Below are positions 45,526 to 59,886 of a stretch of 64,000 nt of DNA, piece after piece; positions within the stretch are counted from its first letter, which is position 1, and each line of letters opens with the position of its first letter. The stretch spans positions 1 through 64,000 of the forward strand of contig NZ_JMCC02000009.1 of the NCBI RefSeq assembly GCF_000737335.2, in the 5' to 3' direction. Source of the DNA: Enhygromyxa salina. GTDB lineage: Bacteria > Myxococcota_A > Polyangia > Nannocystales > Nannocystaceae. The notes under the pieces were generated by a model. That model did no database searches. It was not told the DNA's origin and saw nothing but the letters and a program-made list of their open reading frames with translations. A program made the translations under genes and the position numbers.

Positions 45526-46614
45526 TCACGGCCGGCGGACGCGGAAGGTGCCTGGCTCCAGCGGGGCGCAAGGTTCAATACCTCGCGGACGAAGGTGCTT
45601 GCGCCACTGCGATCCCCGCTCGTGGATCGGAGTTTTCTCCGCGCGCTTGCGGAGTCGGATCATGCTCAACTTCGGGCGAACGACCGGCACCGGGAAGAAC
45701 ATGTGCATCAGAACTCGCCGAATTCCGTTCGCTCGGGGCTGCTCTAGCACTTCGTCCGCCTTCTCGAATTTGATCCTAGGGGACAAACGGACGCGCGCCA
45801 CGGCTCGAGCAAGGGAGTGTGCCTCCTCGTCTCCAAACCACGGTCCGAAGTAGATGTTGCGTCCCGCCTGGCTAGCGATGACCTTGTTGATCTGCTCGGC
45901 ATCGGACGACGTGACTGGCAGCATAGCCCGTTTCGGGGTGACCCCGTAGACCTTTCCGTCGTATAGCAGAAGGCAACATGAGGGTGTCAGCGGGTAGAAC
46001 ACCTGGAGACCCGAGCATAGGACCCCGGTCACGCCAGCCCACGTCACCGATTCGGCGTAGGTGTTGTAGAGCGCGACGGGATGATCGGAGGTCACGAAGG
46101 ATGGGTTAGCTGCGGTCAGCAACAGCGGCTGAAGATCATCCAACCCCATCGCGGCGTCTAGCGCCGACGACAGCGAAATCTGAACGGGATTGGTTGCCTT
46201 CACGCGCATCGCCGACAACGTCGCCTCATCGAAACGACCATCCTCCGCCAACAACTGTCGAGTACTTTCGTCGAACATCTCGTCCGTGAGCGTCGCGGCG
46301 GCTTGTGTTCGGTTGTGCTGCATGGCGATGAAGGTCATCACTGAAACCCAGTCCTCCGTGTTGCGTTGCGGGATCCAAGGGTCTTCGTGGACGCGTCGAA
46401 AGATCGGGGCGAGTTGAGCTTCGTGAGTTGCGAATGCCCGTTCGAGTTCACCATCGGCGCCATAGAAGTTGTTTCGATAGCACTGGCCCTTGATGCTGGC
46501 GCCGCGCACGAGTTGCCCGCTGGACAAGTTGAGCAGGTCAACCTGCCTTGACCCCGCTCCGAACTTGCTCAGGTAGAACTTCGGAACGTAGTGCTGTCGT
46601 CGATTCTCTCCCAT
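45526..46614 (-). CDS. DUF4238 domain protein
   Basis: This 362-residue cytoplasmic protein opens with RRQHYVPKFYLSKFG, the hallmark of DUF4238. FIAMQHNRTQAAA at about 94-106 and ANPSFVTSDHPVALYN at about 170-185 (family SDxPV motif) follow. Function of the family is unknown; members turn up in accessory and defence-type islands. The last 45 residues are basic and irregular, so the original 3' end may have been altered. It follows the XRE-ImmA gene by 125 bases with a hairpin between them, so it is probably transcribed separately. Confidence 0.82.
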   Translation of the reverse strand: MGENRRQHYVPKFYLSKFGAGSRQVDLLNLSSGQLVRGASIKGQCYRNNFYGADGELERAFATHEAQLAPIFRRVHEDPWIPQRNTEDWVSVMTFIAMQHNRTQAAATLTDEMFDESTRQLLAEDGRFDEATLSAMRVKATNPVQISLSSALDAAMGLDDLQPLLLTAANPSFVTSDHPVALYNTYAESVTWAGVTGVLCSGLQVFYPLTPSCCLLLYDGKVYGVTPKRAMLPVTSSDAEQINKVIASQAGRNIYFGPWFGDEEAHSLARAVARVRLSPRIKFEKADEVLEQPRANGIRRVLMHMFFPVPVVRPKLSMIRLRKRAEKTPIHERGSQWRKHLRPRGIEPCAPLEPGTFRVRRP

Positions 46615-46693
46615 CTCGACCTCACAGTGTGATCACGGGTGGCGCGCCAATCTGTATGCGAGCCATCCCGACTTGGACCAGGAACCCCGACAT

Positions 46694-46723
46694 GGTCGGT
46701 GCCAGGACGAGCCGGCACCGACC
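46694..46723 (-). terminator. Perfect 10-bp hairpin after the ImmA/IrrE gene
   Basis: GGTCGGTGCC (46694-46703) pairs perfectly with GGCACCGACC (46714-46723) around a 10-base loop, 17 bases beyond the stop of the XRE-ImmA gene. It probably separates that transcript from the DUF4238 gene. Confidence 0.6.
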
Positions 46724-46739
46724 TCGGCCGCGGCCTCGA

Positions 46740-47870
46740 CTACGCTCGTCGCCGCGCCTCTTTCGCGGCTACGAAGGAGACAACCTTGCCGGGTTCATCC
46801 GGGGGTTGTCCATCCGGCGCGTCGATGCCCGTGATCTCGGACAGCTTCTGGCGGCTCACCGACAACGTGCTGGCAAGATCGTCGAACCCCAGGTTCATCC
46901 TGGTTTGGAGAACAGCGAGCGCCGCATGGACCACCTCAGGTCCCGTGATGGGGAACTCGCCTGGTTCAGCCTTGCGCCATCCTTTCGCCGAAATTGCCTT
47001 GTAGAACCTCTGGTACTGCACGGCGGAAATCAGCGCCAGGTCGTAGGCGCGACGGACCATCGCTTGAAGACTCACGCGCCATCGCGCCTTGAGCTTCAAC
47101 AGTGCCGTCCAGTTGATGCGACTCGTTCGTGGGAACTCCTTCACGAAACCGGCCCGTGGCATGAGGTAGGCGCTTGCGAAGCGGTCCGCTTGCCTTTCGG
47201 TCTCGCGGTCGCCGGTCTCGACCCCCTCGTGAATCACGAGGTGCCCAAGCTCGTGCGCCGCGTTGAAGACCGTCCTGGACCCGCTGTCCTTTCGATTCAG
47301 CACGACGAGCTTGCGGCCCGTTGGACCAATTGCCGAGAAGGCATCGACCTTGGCGACATACCCCTCCACCATCAAGACCATCACGCCGGCGTTCTCCAGC
47401 GACCTGATCATGTTGTCGATGGGACGGTCGAGGCCCAGGCCCCACTTCATCCGGCAGGCTTCGGCCGCGCGTTCGATGTCTTCAACAGCGTTCACTGCGC
47501 GCGTTGGTACGTTGTCCGGCGGCAGGTCGAGATGCCGGTCCAGGAAGTCCACGAACTCGGCGAACAGGGTGCTGTGGGCGAGGGCCTTGTTCTTCTCGGC
47601 GACGGCCATTCGGTTTCGGTGCCGAAAGTGAACCTCCTCCTCGTAGAACTCGCCAGGGAGATCCGTGTAGAAGAAATTGGGGGTCACACCAAGGCACTCA
47701 GCAAGCGCAGCAGCAACGACGGGCGTTGCTTCCCGTGTCCCCTTCTCCAGACGGGAGACGAGACTCTGATCGAGATACACAGCCTTCGCCAGCGAGGACT
47801 GGGAGTGTGTGGCGAGAAGTCGAGCTATGCGGAGACGGCGTCCTGAGAAAGTTGGGTCAGTCTTCGTCAT
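46740..47870 (-). CDS. XRE regulator fused to ImmA/IrrE metallopeptidase
   Basis: This 376-residue protein has a helix-turn-helix of XRE type at about 11-65 (RLRIARLLATHSQSSLAKAV, QSLVSRLEKGTREATP), then an ImmA/IrrE-type zinc peptidase with AAHELGHLVIHEG near 205-217 and the downstream ERQADRFASAYLMP motif that supplies the third ligand. Such fusions cleave or regulate a repressor partner in phages, ICEs and toxin-antitoxin-like modules (ImmA/ImmR, HigA-like). The start overlaps the end of the 210-residue upstream gene by 14 bases, implying an obligate pair. Confidence 0.92.
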   Translation of the reverse strand: MTKTDPTFSGRRLRIARLLATHSQSSLAKAVYLDQSLVSRLEKGTREATPVVAAALAECLGVTPNFFYTDLPGEFYEEEVHFRHRNRMAVAEKNKALAHSTLFAEFVDFLDRHLDLPPDNVPTRAVNAVEDIERAAEACRMKWGLGLDRPIDNMIRSLENAGVMVLMVEGYVAKVDAFSAIGPTGRKLVVLNRKDSGSRTVFNAAHELGHLVIHEGVETGDRETERQADRFASAYLMPRAGFVKEFPRTSRINWTALLKLKARWRVSLQAMVRRAYDLALISAVQYQRFYKAISAKGWRKAEPGEFPITGPEVVHAALAVLQTRMNLGFDDLASTLSVSRQKLSEITGIDAPDGQPPDEPGKVVSFVAAKEARRRA

Positions 47871-48489
47871 CGGCGGCCGACTCGTCGTCTACCAGGCGAA
47901 GTCCAACCTTTGGAGTTTCCTGTCGAACCGGCTCGCGGATGTGCGTGGCGGCGTTGGCGAGGATGACAGGAACGTTCTCCGCCCGGATGGACCACTTCCA
48001 GATCATCTCTCCAAAGGAGTCGAGTTCCTCGAAGACGAACTCCGCGATGCGGTTGTCTTCATCCGGGATCGTTCGGATCCGAAGACGCGCGTCGGGAAGG
48101 TCGCTCTCAATCTTGTCCTCCTTCAGGTACTCCAACGCGAACAGCATCTGCTGGACGGCGCGCTCCTGGGAGGAGACATCCAGCACTCGCGCCGGCGGAT
48201 CTGTGTCGGCGTCGGCTCGGTAGAGACGGATGGGAAGGCCGTGAACCGCGAACACGCCACGCTGAAAGTGGACCTCGTCGATGTACTCGTGGGTCCGGGA
48301 GAGGTCACGAAGGGTGCCGCGCCAGCGGACGTAGAACGCGACGCCCTGGCTGAGCGCGTCATCGTACGGGTGGGTGAGGTCGTCGATGACGCCGTCGCGG
48401 ACACGGACAGCTTCCTCAAGGAGGTCCAAGAGGTCGGCTCGGGCGTGTCGCCACTGGTCGAAGTGCTCCCACGGGGGACTCTGATCCAT
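47857..48489 (-). CDS. Unknown partner of the XRE-ImmA protein
   Basis: This 210-residue acidic cytoplasmic protein is the first gene of the pair. N-terminal helices (WEHFDQWRHARADLLDLLEEAV) are followed by a beta-rich domain (HFQRGVFAVHGLPIRLYRADAD) and an acidic tail ending SAADDED. No family is recognised. A GAGG ribosome-binding site is about 3-7 bases before ATG 48489. Its upstream region is AT-rich and lies against the IS91-like remnants. By analogy with ImmA-linked modules it may be the toxin, antitoxin or peptidase target; this is inference. Confidence 0.72.
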   Translation of the reverse strand: MDQSPPWEHFDQWRHARADLLDLLEEAVRVRDGVIDDLTHPYDDALSQGVAFYVRWRGTLRDLSRTHEYIDEVHFQRGVFAVHGLPIRLYRADADTDPPARVLDVSSQERAVQQMLFALEYLKEDKIESDLPDARLRIRTIPDEDNRIAEFVFEELDSFGEMIWKWSIRAENVPVILANAATHIREPVRQETPKVGLRLVDDESAADDED

Positions 48490-48699
48490 GCCTCGACCTG
48501 TACTCTTTCGTTCGGACTATCGCAAGAAATTTATGACATCGCGTCCATACAATGACAGTCGAGTGATTCTATGACGCGCCAATGACGCGCGCCGATGACG
48601 ACGGATGAGACATCCGATGCGGGTCGCAGGGTGCCTGAACAACGCGCATGTCCCGCGCTTGGCATACTCGTCTGGCGGCGAGGGGCATCGCAGACGGGT

Positions 48700-48856
48700 C
48701 ACCCGTTCGGCGCGATGTCGCCCCGAACTAAGCCGGCCCCGTGCACCCGAGGCACGGCTCGACGATCACAACTCGAGCAGAATCGGGTCGGTCAGGCCGC
48801 GAAGTCGAGTTCGAGCTGGCCAGCTGGGGCTGGCCTTGGTCGCGGAGGCGCCCTGT
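48700..48856 (-). mobile_element. 3' end of an IS91-like transposon, copy A
   Basis: In the minus strand, sequence ending at the stop 48796-48798 reads APPRPRPAPAGQLELDFAA, the C-terminus of IS91/IS801-family transposases. About 90 bases beyond the stop (down to about 48705) also match the second copy, including GTCGAGCCGTG and CGCCGAACGGG. Only the terminal 20 or so codons survive. It lies between the XRE-ImmA pair and copy B. No gene is seen in the rest of 48490-48932. Confidence 0.7.
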
Positions 48857-48932
48857 CCGAACAGAGGTCAAAGTCCTCGCGCCGAGCGGATAGAACATGC
48901 GATGGAGGTCGGGTACGTGAACTGCGCAACGC

Positions 48933-50207
48933 TCATTTCAGCGTGCGGATAGGCAGGCGCAGTGGGCCCTGGCCCGGTCGGGTGGCGAAGAGGCTCCCAA
49001 CTTCACCCCGTTCGGCGCGGTCTCGCGCCGGGCCTGCCTTGGTCCCTGAGCCCAAGTCACGGCTCGACCACGGCCTGGTCAGGGTCGTGTCGTTCACGCG
49101 GCAAAGTCGAGTTCGAGCTGGCCAGTTGGGGCGGGCCTCGGCCGCGGTGGCGGCCGAGGACCGAGGCCCAAGTCGGTGAGCACACCCGCGATCTCGTCGG
49201 GCTTGTTGGCGTTCTTCACCAAGCGCATCGCACCTCGGCAAAGCGGGCAGGTCATGATGTCGACCGCGAACACACGCCCAAGAGTGTCGAGTGGGTTGCT
49301 TGGTGATCACCTCGAGTTCGGTCACATCGCCGTCGAACAACAAGCGTATTAGACGCCCCTGCGCGGCGACGTGTACGACCGGGCCACCAGCGAGCTGGAT
49401 CGGGTCGACCGAGGCTGGGGTCTCGTCGTCACGGATTGAGTCGACATCAACGCCGAGTCCCAGCAGTCCAAAGCCGGCAGCCCCCCAGCAGCGGAGGCGG
49501 CCACCTTCCAAAATTGCACAGGTTTGATCCGAGCCCGCCGCGAGCGCACGAACTGAACCTCCAACATCCACGCGCCGGAGATCCTTTGGCAGCTCACCGC
49601 TCTCGTGAGCCAGATTTTCCGTCCAGGCGTAACCAGTGGCTCCCGCCGCGCCACTGCCCCAGCACTTGACATCGCCGGTCTCGAGGAGCGCGCAGGCGTG
49701 ATCGGAGCCTGTCACGATCTGAACGACGCGGTCGGCACCGAAGTCGAGTAGCGGACCGGCGAGTAGCGTCTCGTCGTCGCCGAGCCATCCGGTCCATGGA
49801 AATCCCAATTTGCCAACGGCACCACCGCCCCAGCAGCGCGCGCTCCCGTCCGCGAGGGTGAGGCATGCCACAGAGGTCCGAAGCGACATGTCGGTGATCC
49901 GCTGACCGAGGTCGAGCAGCGGCACGGTGGACGCGAACTCGTCGTCACCATAAGCGGACCCTGGAAGGCCAAAACCGAGTCGACCATGGTCGTTGCGGCC
50001 CCAACATCGGAGCTTCGTGTCCTCGATGACAGCGCAGGCCTTGGAGGCGCCAGCGTAGATGCGTGGTGGAGTCGCTGGCTTGGGTAGTTCATCAGTCGTG
50101 TCACCGTCACCACAGCCAGTCAGCAGCACACCAGCCCACCCAAGCCAGTGAGCGACGCAGGAGGCCTGACGAAATGCGGCCCGCCGACGGTGAGTGCTGC
50201 GTTCCAT
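48933..50207 (-). CDS. RCC1-repeat lipoprotein, 3' end replaced by IS91 remnant
   Basis: ATG 50207 opens a lipoprotein signal (GWAGVLLTGC). RCC1-like blades follow, each with a CWG signature: LRCWGRNDHGRLGFG, ARCWGGGAVGKLGF, VKCWGSGAAGATGY and LRCWGAAGFGLLGLG. After about residue 300 (near base 49300) the frame enters the IS91-like tail out of frame and codes Arg-rich nonsense until a chance stop at 48933. An intact RCC1 protein has about seven blades; only four to five remain. It is a truncated, probably non-functional or altered gene. Upstream, 50208-50320 holds a hairpin and the end of the dehydratase-like operon. Confidence 0.78.
   Translation of the reverse strand: MERSTHRRRAAFRQASCVAHWLGWAGVLLTGCGDGDTTDELPKPATPPRIYAGASKACAVIEDTKLRCWGRNDHGRLGFGLPGSAYGDDEFASTVPLLDLGQRITDMSLRTSVACLTLADGSARCWGGGAVGKLGFPWTGWLGDDETLLAGPLLDFGADRVVQIVTGSDHACALLETGDVKCWGSGAAGATGYAWTENLAHESGELPKDLRRVDVGGSVRALAAGSDQTCAILEGGRLRCWGAAGFGLLGLGVDVDSIRDDETPASVDPIQLAGGPVVHVAAQGRLIRLLFDGDVTELEVITKQPTRHSWACVRGRHHDLPALPRCDALGEERQQARRDRGCAHRLGPRSSAATAAEARPNWPARTRLCRVNDTTLTRPWSSRDLGSGTKAGPARDRAERGEVGSLFATRPGQGPLRLPIRTLK
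48985..49300 (-). mobile_element. 3' end of an IS91-like transposon, copy B
   Basis: The minus strand from about 49300 to the stop at 49094-49096 encodes about 64 residues with LGRVFAVDIMTCPLCRGAMR, then DEIAGVLTDLGLG, a Pro-Arg run and QLELDFAA. This is the zinc-binding C-terminal tail of IS91-family transposases, whose usual form is CPRCGGRMR. The homologous non-coding end continues to about 48990. The transposase body is missing. The junction with the RCC1 gene lies near 49300, and that gene reads on through the element out of frame. Confidence 0.82.
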
Positions 50208-50271
50208 GTGGCTCTGGAAACTGCGGATCAACAACATTAGAGCTATCGTGTCTTCGCGCCTCCCAAAAGCT

Positions 50272-50301
50272 CGCGGCCCCCGGCGAGCGCCGAGAGCCGC
50301 G
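50272..50301 (-). terminator. Hairpin after the dehydratase-like operon
   Basis: CGCGGC (50272-50277) pairs with GCCGCG (50296-50301), with an inner GGC/GCC pairing at 50282-50284 and 50289-50291. It lies 20-49 bases beyond the stop of the 613-residue gene on the minus strand, suitable for a terminator. Confidence 0.45.
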
Positions 50302-50320
50302 TAGACCACCCAACCGCTAA

Positions 50321-52162
<1,842 letters not shown>

Positions 52163-52248
52163 CGGGATCCTGTGGTGGCCCTGTGCTGGCAGGGCGAGCT
52201 GCGAAGTAGAAGTGGGTGGCTGCGTGAAGCGGTGGGAGAGAAGATTTG

Positions 52249-55869
<3,621 letters not shown>

Positions 55870-56685
55870 GCTGGGTTCCAGAAGCTATCGATTGGCTACA
55901 ACAACTCACCCGAGGAAAGCTCCGCTGGTGAGCGCTCGCTCGCCGCTGGAACCGCGTCTGTCCCGCATCGGCTTGGGATTTGTGTACCGGGAAGCGCGCG
56001 GAATCTACAGCGCACGTTTTGCGCGAACCGCAGCTCTTGCTGGAACTCGCTGAGGTTGCGTGATCTAGATCACCGATCCTCAGCGTCGTATTGATCTGAA
56101 GGACAAGGTGGCTGGGCGCTTGACTGTTGTTGCGAGCGTGCCAGTATCCGCGCAGGCAAAATGTACGAGCCTGTCTACGGCTTCCGCTCGAGCAAGCTGC
56201 TCGCCGTCCTGCTGGGCATGTTGCTCTGGCTGCCGGTGATGGGCCCGAAGCTCGCGGTACCTGGGCAGGCGGTCGTCACATGCGCTGATGCCGGGGGGAC
56301 CGGGGTCGGCGAGGTTGGCGGCGACGCGGTTCCAACTGAGGCGCGCGAGGGCGAAGACGGCGAGGGCGCCAAGACGTCCGCCGATCGGACCCAGCTGTGC
56401 GGGCCTCGGTCCAGCCTGCTCGGGGGCGGCTCCATTCGGGTTGGGGTTGGTGCGTACGAGCGCGAGCGGCTGTCGTCTGGCCACGGCGTGCAAGCGCGCG
56501 GCCGCAGCCCCCCTGTCGTCTGAGCGGCTCGTTTCAATGCGATCTGGCCAATGCGAGCCAGCCCGCGCTGGGACCGAGTCGAGAATGTGTCTGGTCCGCA
56601 ATGTGGCGGGCCCGCGCGCATGTCCGTGGTCCCTTCCACGAATGCCGCGCGCAGATCCATTGCTCCGCTGACAAGGGATATCTCC
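55870..56685. other. Intergenic region; one weak ORF
   Basis: These 816 bases separate the divergent activase and Dab operons. They hold the palindrome at 56060-56073. One weak plus-strand ORF (56161-56523) has a membrane-like start (KLLAVLLGMLLWLPVMGP) that dissolves into low-complexity sequence after residue 45. It could be a short leader protein or a relic; codon bias does not support the second half. No other gene is convincing on either strand. Confidence 0.45.
56060..56073. promoter_or_regulatory. CRP/FNR-type palindrome GTGA-N6-TCAC
   Basis: GTGATCTAGATCAC is a perfect 14-bp palindrome. GTGA-N6-TCAC is the core of CRP-family operators. It sits between the BadF-type operon (190 bases from its start) and the Dab operon (613 bases from its start). 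Oxygen or cyclic-nucleotide control of the oxygen-sensitive activase is the natural reading; no promoter elements were confirmed. Confidence 0.55.
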
Positions 56686-59600
56686 ATGCAGTCGATTTTG
56701 TCGCTGTCTTCGGACGCGAGCTCTAGCTCCGTCCACCCACGGCCCCACACGGGCGCGGTCGTGTCTGTTCATTCCAGTGCCGCGACGCTGAGCGTAGCGC
56801 CGGCGCCAACCCAGGCTTGCGAGCAGCTCGAGCACGCGCTCGAGCACGCGGTCCACCTGCTGCCGGACCAGGCGCCGCTCGAGATGTTCGTGCACCACAA
56901 CACCTTGCACGCGCTCGCGCACCTCCCTTTTCACGAGGCGCTGCGCACGGCTCACGCGGAGTATGGGGCGCGGGTCTATCGGGGCGAGGCGGGGTTTCGT
57001 GAGGACCTGGCGAGCGGGCGGATCAAGCCTGCGGAGCTCGACCACGAGCTCGATCGCTACTTCGTACAGACCGGCCAAGACCCCGCCGAGCGGATCGGTG
57101 ACCTGTGCACGCGACGCTCGCTCTACGGTCTGGCGCTGCGGGTCGACCTGAGCGTGCCGACCCGCGCCGCGCTGCGCTGGCGGGTCCGCGAGGAGCAGTT
57201 TGATCGGCGCTTGCGCGCGATGGAGCCGGACGCCGCGCGGGCGACGATCGCTCGCGGCCAGACCTACCTGCGCGGCGTGGTGTCGAACGCGTCGCCGCCC
57301 GAGCTCGCGCTGCGGTTCTTGGGTCCCAACGGGGTGCCGGAGCGGATGGACGAGCGCTACGCGATCCCGCTCGAGATCGATGAAGTGCTGGGGGCGCTCG
57401 ATCGGGATCCCGAGCCGTTGGTCGCGGGGTCGATGTGGCAGACCTGTCGGGTGTTGGCGCGGGCGTGTGGGCGCCGGCCAAGCACCCGCGCGCGCAGCCA
57501 AGTCCAGACTGCACGCGACGCGATCTTGGCCAGCACGGGCCACGACATATGGCAGCAGGTGCTGCCCGAGCTGCTTGGCTGGGCGGCGGCGTATCTCGAA
57601 GAGGGCTTCTCCTACTGGCCGATGCCCCATCGCGAGGCGGGCTTCTTCAACGTGGTGCGCGAGCTGCTGTTGGCGCGGGGCCACGTCGAGGGCTGGGTCC
57701 GTCGCGCGGCCCGCTTGCTCGAGGGGCTGGACGGCGCCGGGTCGTTTGATGCTTGCCTGGCGGCGCTCGATGGCCTTGGGGTCGAGCCCGATCAATTTGA
57801 CGACTACATCTCGACCTTGCTGGCGGCCACGCCGGGGTTTGCCGGGATGTTCAGCCGGCTCGAGCGGCACCCGCACGAGCGCGCCACGTGGGCGCCCCCG
57901 ACCTCGCTCGTGGATTTTTGCGCGGTGCGGCTGGTGTTCGAGTGGGCCGCGGTCGAGTCGGCGGCGGCGCAGTATGGTCTGGTCCAGGCCGCGCTGGTCA
58001 CCGGCGGGGGCACGTCCAAGGCCGAGCCGCAGCACCCAGACGCGAACGCGGCGTATCGACTGTTCTTGGTCGCGCAGAAGCTTGGCCTGTCGCCGGCCGA
58101 GCTCGACGCGGTCGTGCCGGAGGACCTCGACGCGCTGCTCGACGCGCTCGATGCATTTGACGAGCTCGAGCGCGGTCGGGTGTTCTTGGAGGCCTACGAG
58201 CGCCGCTATCGGACTGAGATCCTCAATGGGCTTCGCGGGGTGCGCCCCGCGGATCCAGCCCAGCGTGGGGACCGACCCAGCGCGCAGTTCGTGACCTGCA
58301 TCGACGATCGCGAAGAGTCGCTCCGCCGCCACATCGAGGAGATCGATCCGAGCGCAGAGACATTTGGCGCGGCTGGGTCGTTCGGCCTCGCGATTGACTA
58401 CCGGGGTCTGGATGGCGGTCGTCACGTCTCGCTCGCGCCGACGGGCGTGCGCCCGCGCCACGAGATCGTCGAGCGGCCCCAGGCCAGCGACGCGGCGCTC
58501 GGCAAGGTCCGCGAGGATCGGCGCCGACGCTGGGGCCGACTGCTGCACCAGACCTTCTTCGGCACCCGCAGCGCGGTCCGGGGCGCGCTGGCGAGCTTGC
58601 TTGTCGGTCCGTTCGCGTGGTTGCCGCTGAGCGTACGGGTGTTGGCGCCGCGGACCAGCGCGCGGGTGGTGGGTGGTCTGGGCGCGCTGGCCTTGCCCAC
58701 GCCGCGGACCCGCTTGGCCAACGCGGACTCGGGCGAGGCCAGCCCACGCGGGCTCGCGAGTGGCTACACCTTCGCGGAGCAGGTCGATCACGTCTACGCG
58801 CTGCTCGAGGGCATGGGCTTGCGCGAGTCGTTCGCGCCGCTGGTGTTCCTGTTGGCGCACGGCTCGACCAGCGTGAACAATCCCCACGCGGCGGCCTACG
58901 AGTGTGGTGCCTGCGGTGGGCGACGCGGCGGCGCGACCGGGCGGTTGCTGGCGATCTTCGCCAATGATCCGCGGGTCCGAGCCAAGGTCGCCGAGCGTGG
59001 GATCCAGATCCCAGACGACACCTGGTTCGTCGCGGGCGAGCACGACACCGCGGCCGATCGGGTCGATCTCTTCGATCTGGATCTGCTGCCCGAGTCGCAC
59101 ACCACGCAGCTCGCCCGCGCCCGCGCGCTGCTCGACGAAGCGCGGGCGCGCAACAGCCACGAGCGCGCCCGCAAGTTTCAGCTGGCCGCGCTGTCGGCTG
59201 GGACCCGAGCCGGACTGCGCCACGTCGAGAGCCGCAGCGCGCACCTTGGGGAGACCCGGCCCGAGTACAACCACTGCACCAACGCGATGTGCCTGGTCGG
59301 CCGTCGCAGCCTGACCCGCGGCCTGTTTCTGGACCGGCGGGCGTTCCTGGTCTCCTATGATCCCGAGCACGATCCGAGCGGGGCGGTGCTGGACCGGCTG
59401 CTGCTGATCGCCGGGCCGGTCGGCTCGGGCATCAACCTCGAGTACTACTTCTCGCGGGTCGACCCCGAGCGGTTCGGGTCGGGGACCAAGCTGCCGCACA
59501 ACGTGTGCGGCTACATCGGCGTGCTCAACGGGAGCTGTGGGGATCTGCGCACGGGTCTGACCACGCAGATGACCGAGATCCACGAGCCGATGCGGCTGTT

Positions 59601-59886
59601 GGTGATCGTCGAGGCCACGACCGAGGCGCTGCTCGGCGTCGTCGGGCGCCAGCCGATCATCGAAGCGTTGGTGATCAAGGGCTGGATCGGCCTGGTCAGC
59701 GTGGACCCGCGGACGGGTGACATGCAGGTGTTCGAGGACGGCGCGTTCGTGCCCTACCACGCCGAGCCAACCACGCTGCCAACGGCCCCGAGCTCGGCGG
59801 CGTACTACGGGGGACGGCGCGAGCCGCTGCCACCCGCGCGGATGCTCGCGGCGTCTGGCGCTCGCACGCAGGGGGGCCCGTCATGA
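56686..59886 (+). CDS. dabA: DabA-like inorganic carbon transporter subunit (DUF2309)
   Basis: ATG 56686 is preceded by AAGGGAT and gives 1066 residues. DUF2309/DabA signatures: LEMFVHHNTLHALAHLPFHEAL near the start, FVTCIDDREESLRRHIE with Cys 538 and Asp 540, HGSTSVNNPHAAAYECGAC with His 725 and Cys 740, and NYxGV-like HNVCGYIGVLNGSCGDLRTGL. The Cys-x-Asp and His-x14-Cys spacing equals that of the zinc-binding, carbonic-anhydrase-like site of characterised DabA. The protein hydrates CO2 to bicarbonate vectorially, using an ion gradient through its membrane partner. The stop overlaps the next start as ATGA. The presence of this system in a presumably heterotrophic predator points to CO2 supply for anaplerosis. 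Confidence 0.93.
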   Translation: MQSILSLSSDASSSSVHPRPHTGAVVSVHSSAATLSVAPAPTQACEQLEHALEHAVHLLPDQAPLEMFVHHNTLHALAHLPFHEALRTAHAEYGARVYRGEAGFREDLASGRIKPAELDHELDRYFVQTGQDPAERIGDLCTRRSLYGLALRVDLSVPTRAALRWRVREEQFDRRLRAMEPDAARATIARGQTYLRGVVSNASPPELALRFLGPNGVPERMDERYAIPLEIDEVLGALDRDPEPLVAGSMWQTCRVLARACGRRPSTRARSQVQTARDAILASTGHDIWQQVLPELLGWAAAYLEEGFSYWPMPHREAGFFNVVRELLLARGHVEGWVRRAARLLEGLDGAGSFDACLAALDGLGVEPDQFDDYISTLLAATPGFAGMFSRLERHPHERATWAPPTSLVDFCAVRLVFEWAAVESAAAQYGLVQAALVTGGGTSKAEPQHPDANAAYRLFLVAQKLGLSPAELDAVVPEDLDALLDALDAFDELERGRVFLEAYERRYRTEILNGLRGVRPADPAQRGDRPSAQFVTCIDDREESLRRHIEEIDPSAETFGAAGSFGLAIDYRGLDGGRHVSLAPTGVRPRHEIVERPQASDAALGKVREDRRRRWGRLLHQTFFGTRSAVRGALASLLVGPFAWLPLSVRVLAPRTSARVVGGLGALALPTPRTRLANADSGEASPRGLASGYTFAEQVDHVYALLEGMGLRESFAPLVFLLAHGSTSVNNPHAAAYECGACGGRRGGATGRLLAIFANDPRVRAKVAERGIQIPDDTWFVAGEHDTAADRVDLFDLDLLPESHTTQLARARALLDEARARNSHERARKFQLAALSAGTRAGLRHVESRSAHLGETRPEYNHCTNAMCLVGRRSLTRGLFLDRRAFLVSYDPEHDPSGAVLDRLLLIAGPVGSGINLEYYFSRVDPERFGSGTKLPHNVCGYIGVLNGSCGDLRTGLTTQMTEIHEPMRLLVIVEATTEALLGVVGRQPIIEALVIKGWIGLVSVDPRTGDMQVFEDGAFVPYHAEPTTLPTAPSSAAYYGGRREPLPPARMLAASGARTQGGPS

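Noticed and set aside
48500..48620. Repeated ATGACG/GACGCG words near 48570-48600
   Set aside because: Considered as a CRISPR or integron-like array; there are too few units and they are irregular, without spacers.
56161..56523. Possible small membrane protein upstream of dabA
   Set aside because: Only the first 45 residues look protein-like; the rest is low complexity. It is kept as a note in the intergenic entry, not as a gene.
56080..59760. 1226-codon open frame on the minus strand opposite dabA
   Set aside because: It is an antisense shadow of a very GC-rich gene: Arg/Gln/His/Leu-rich with no domain, while the plus strand has a complete DabA with its zinc-site residues.
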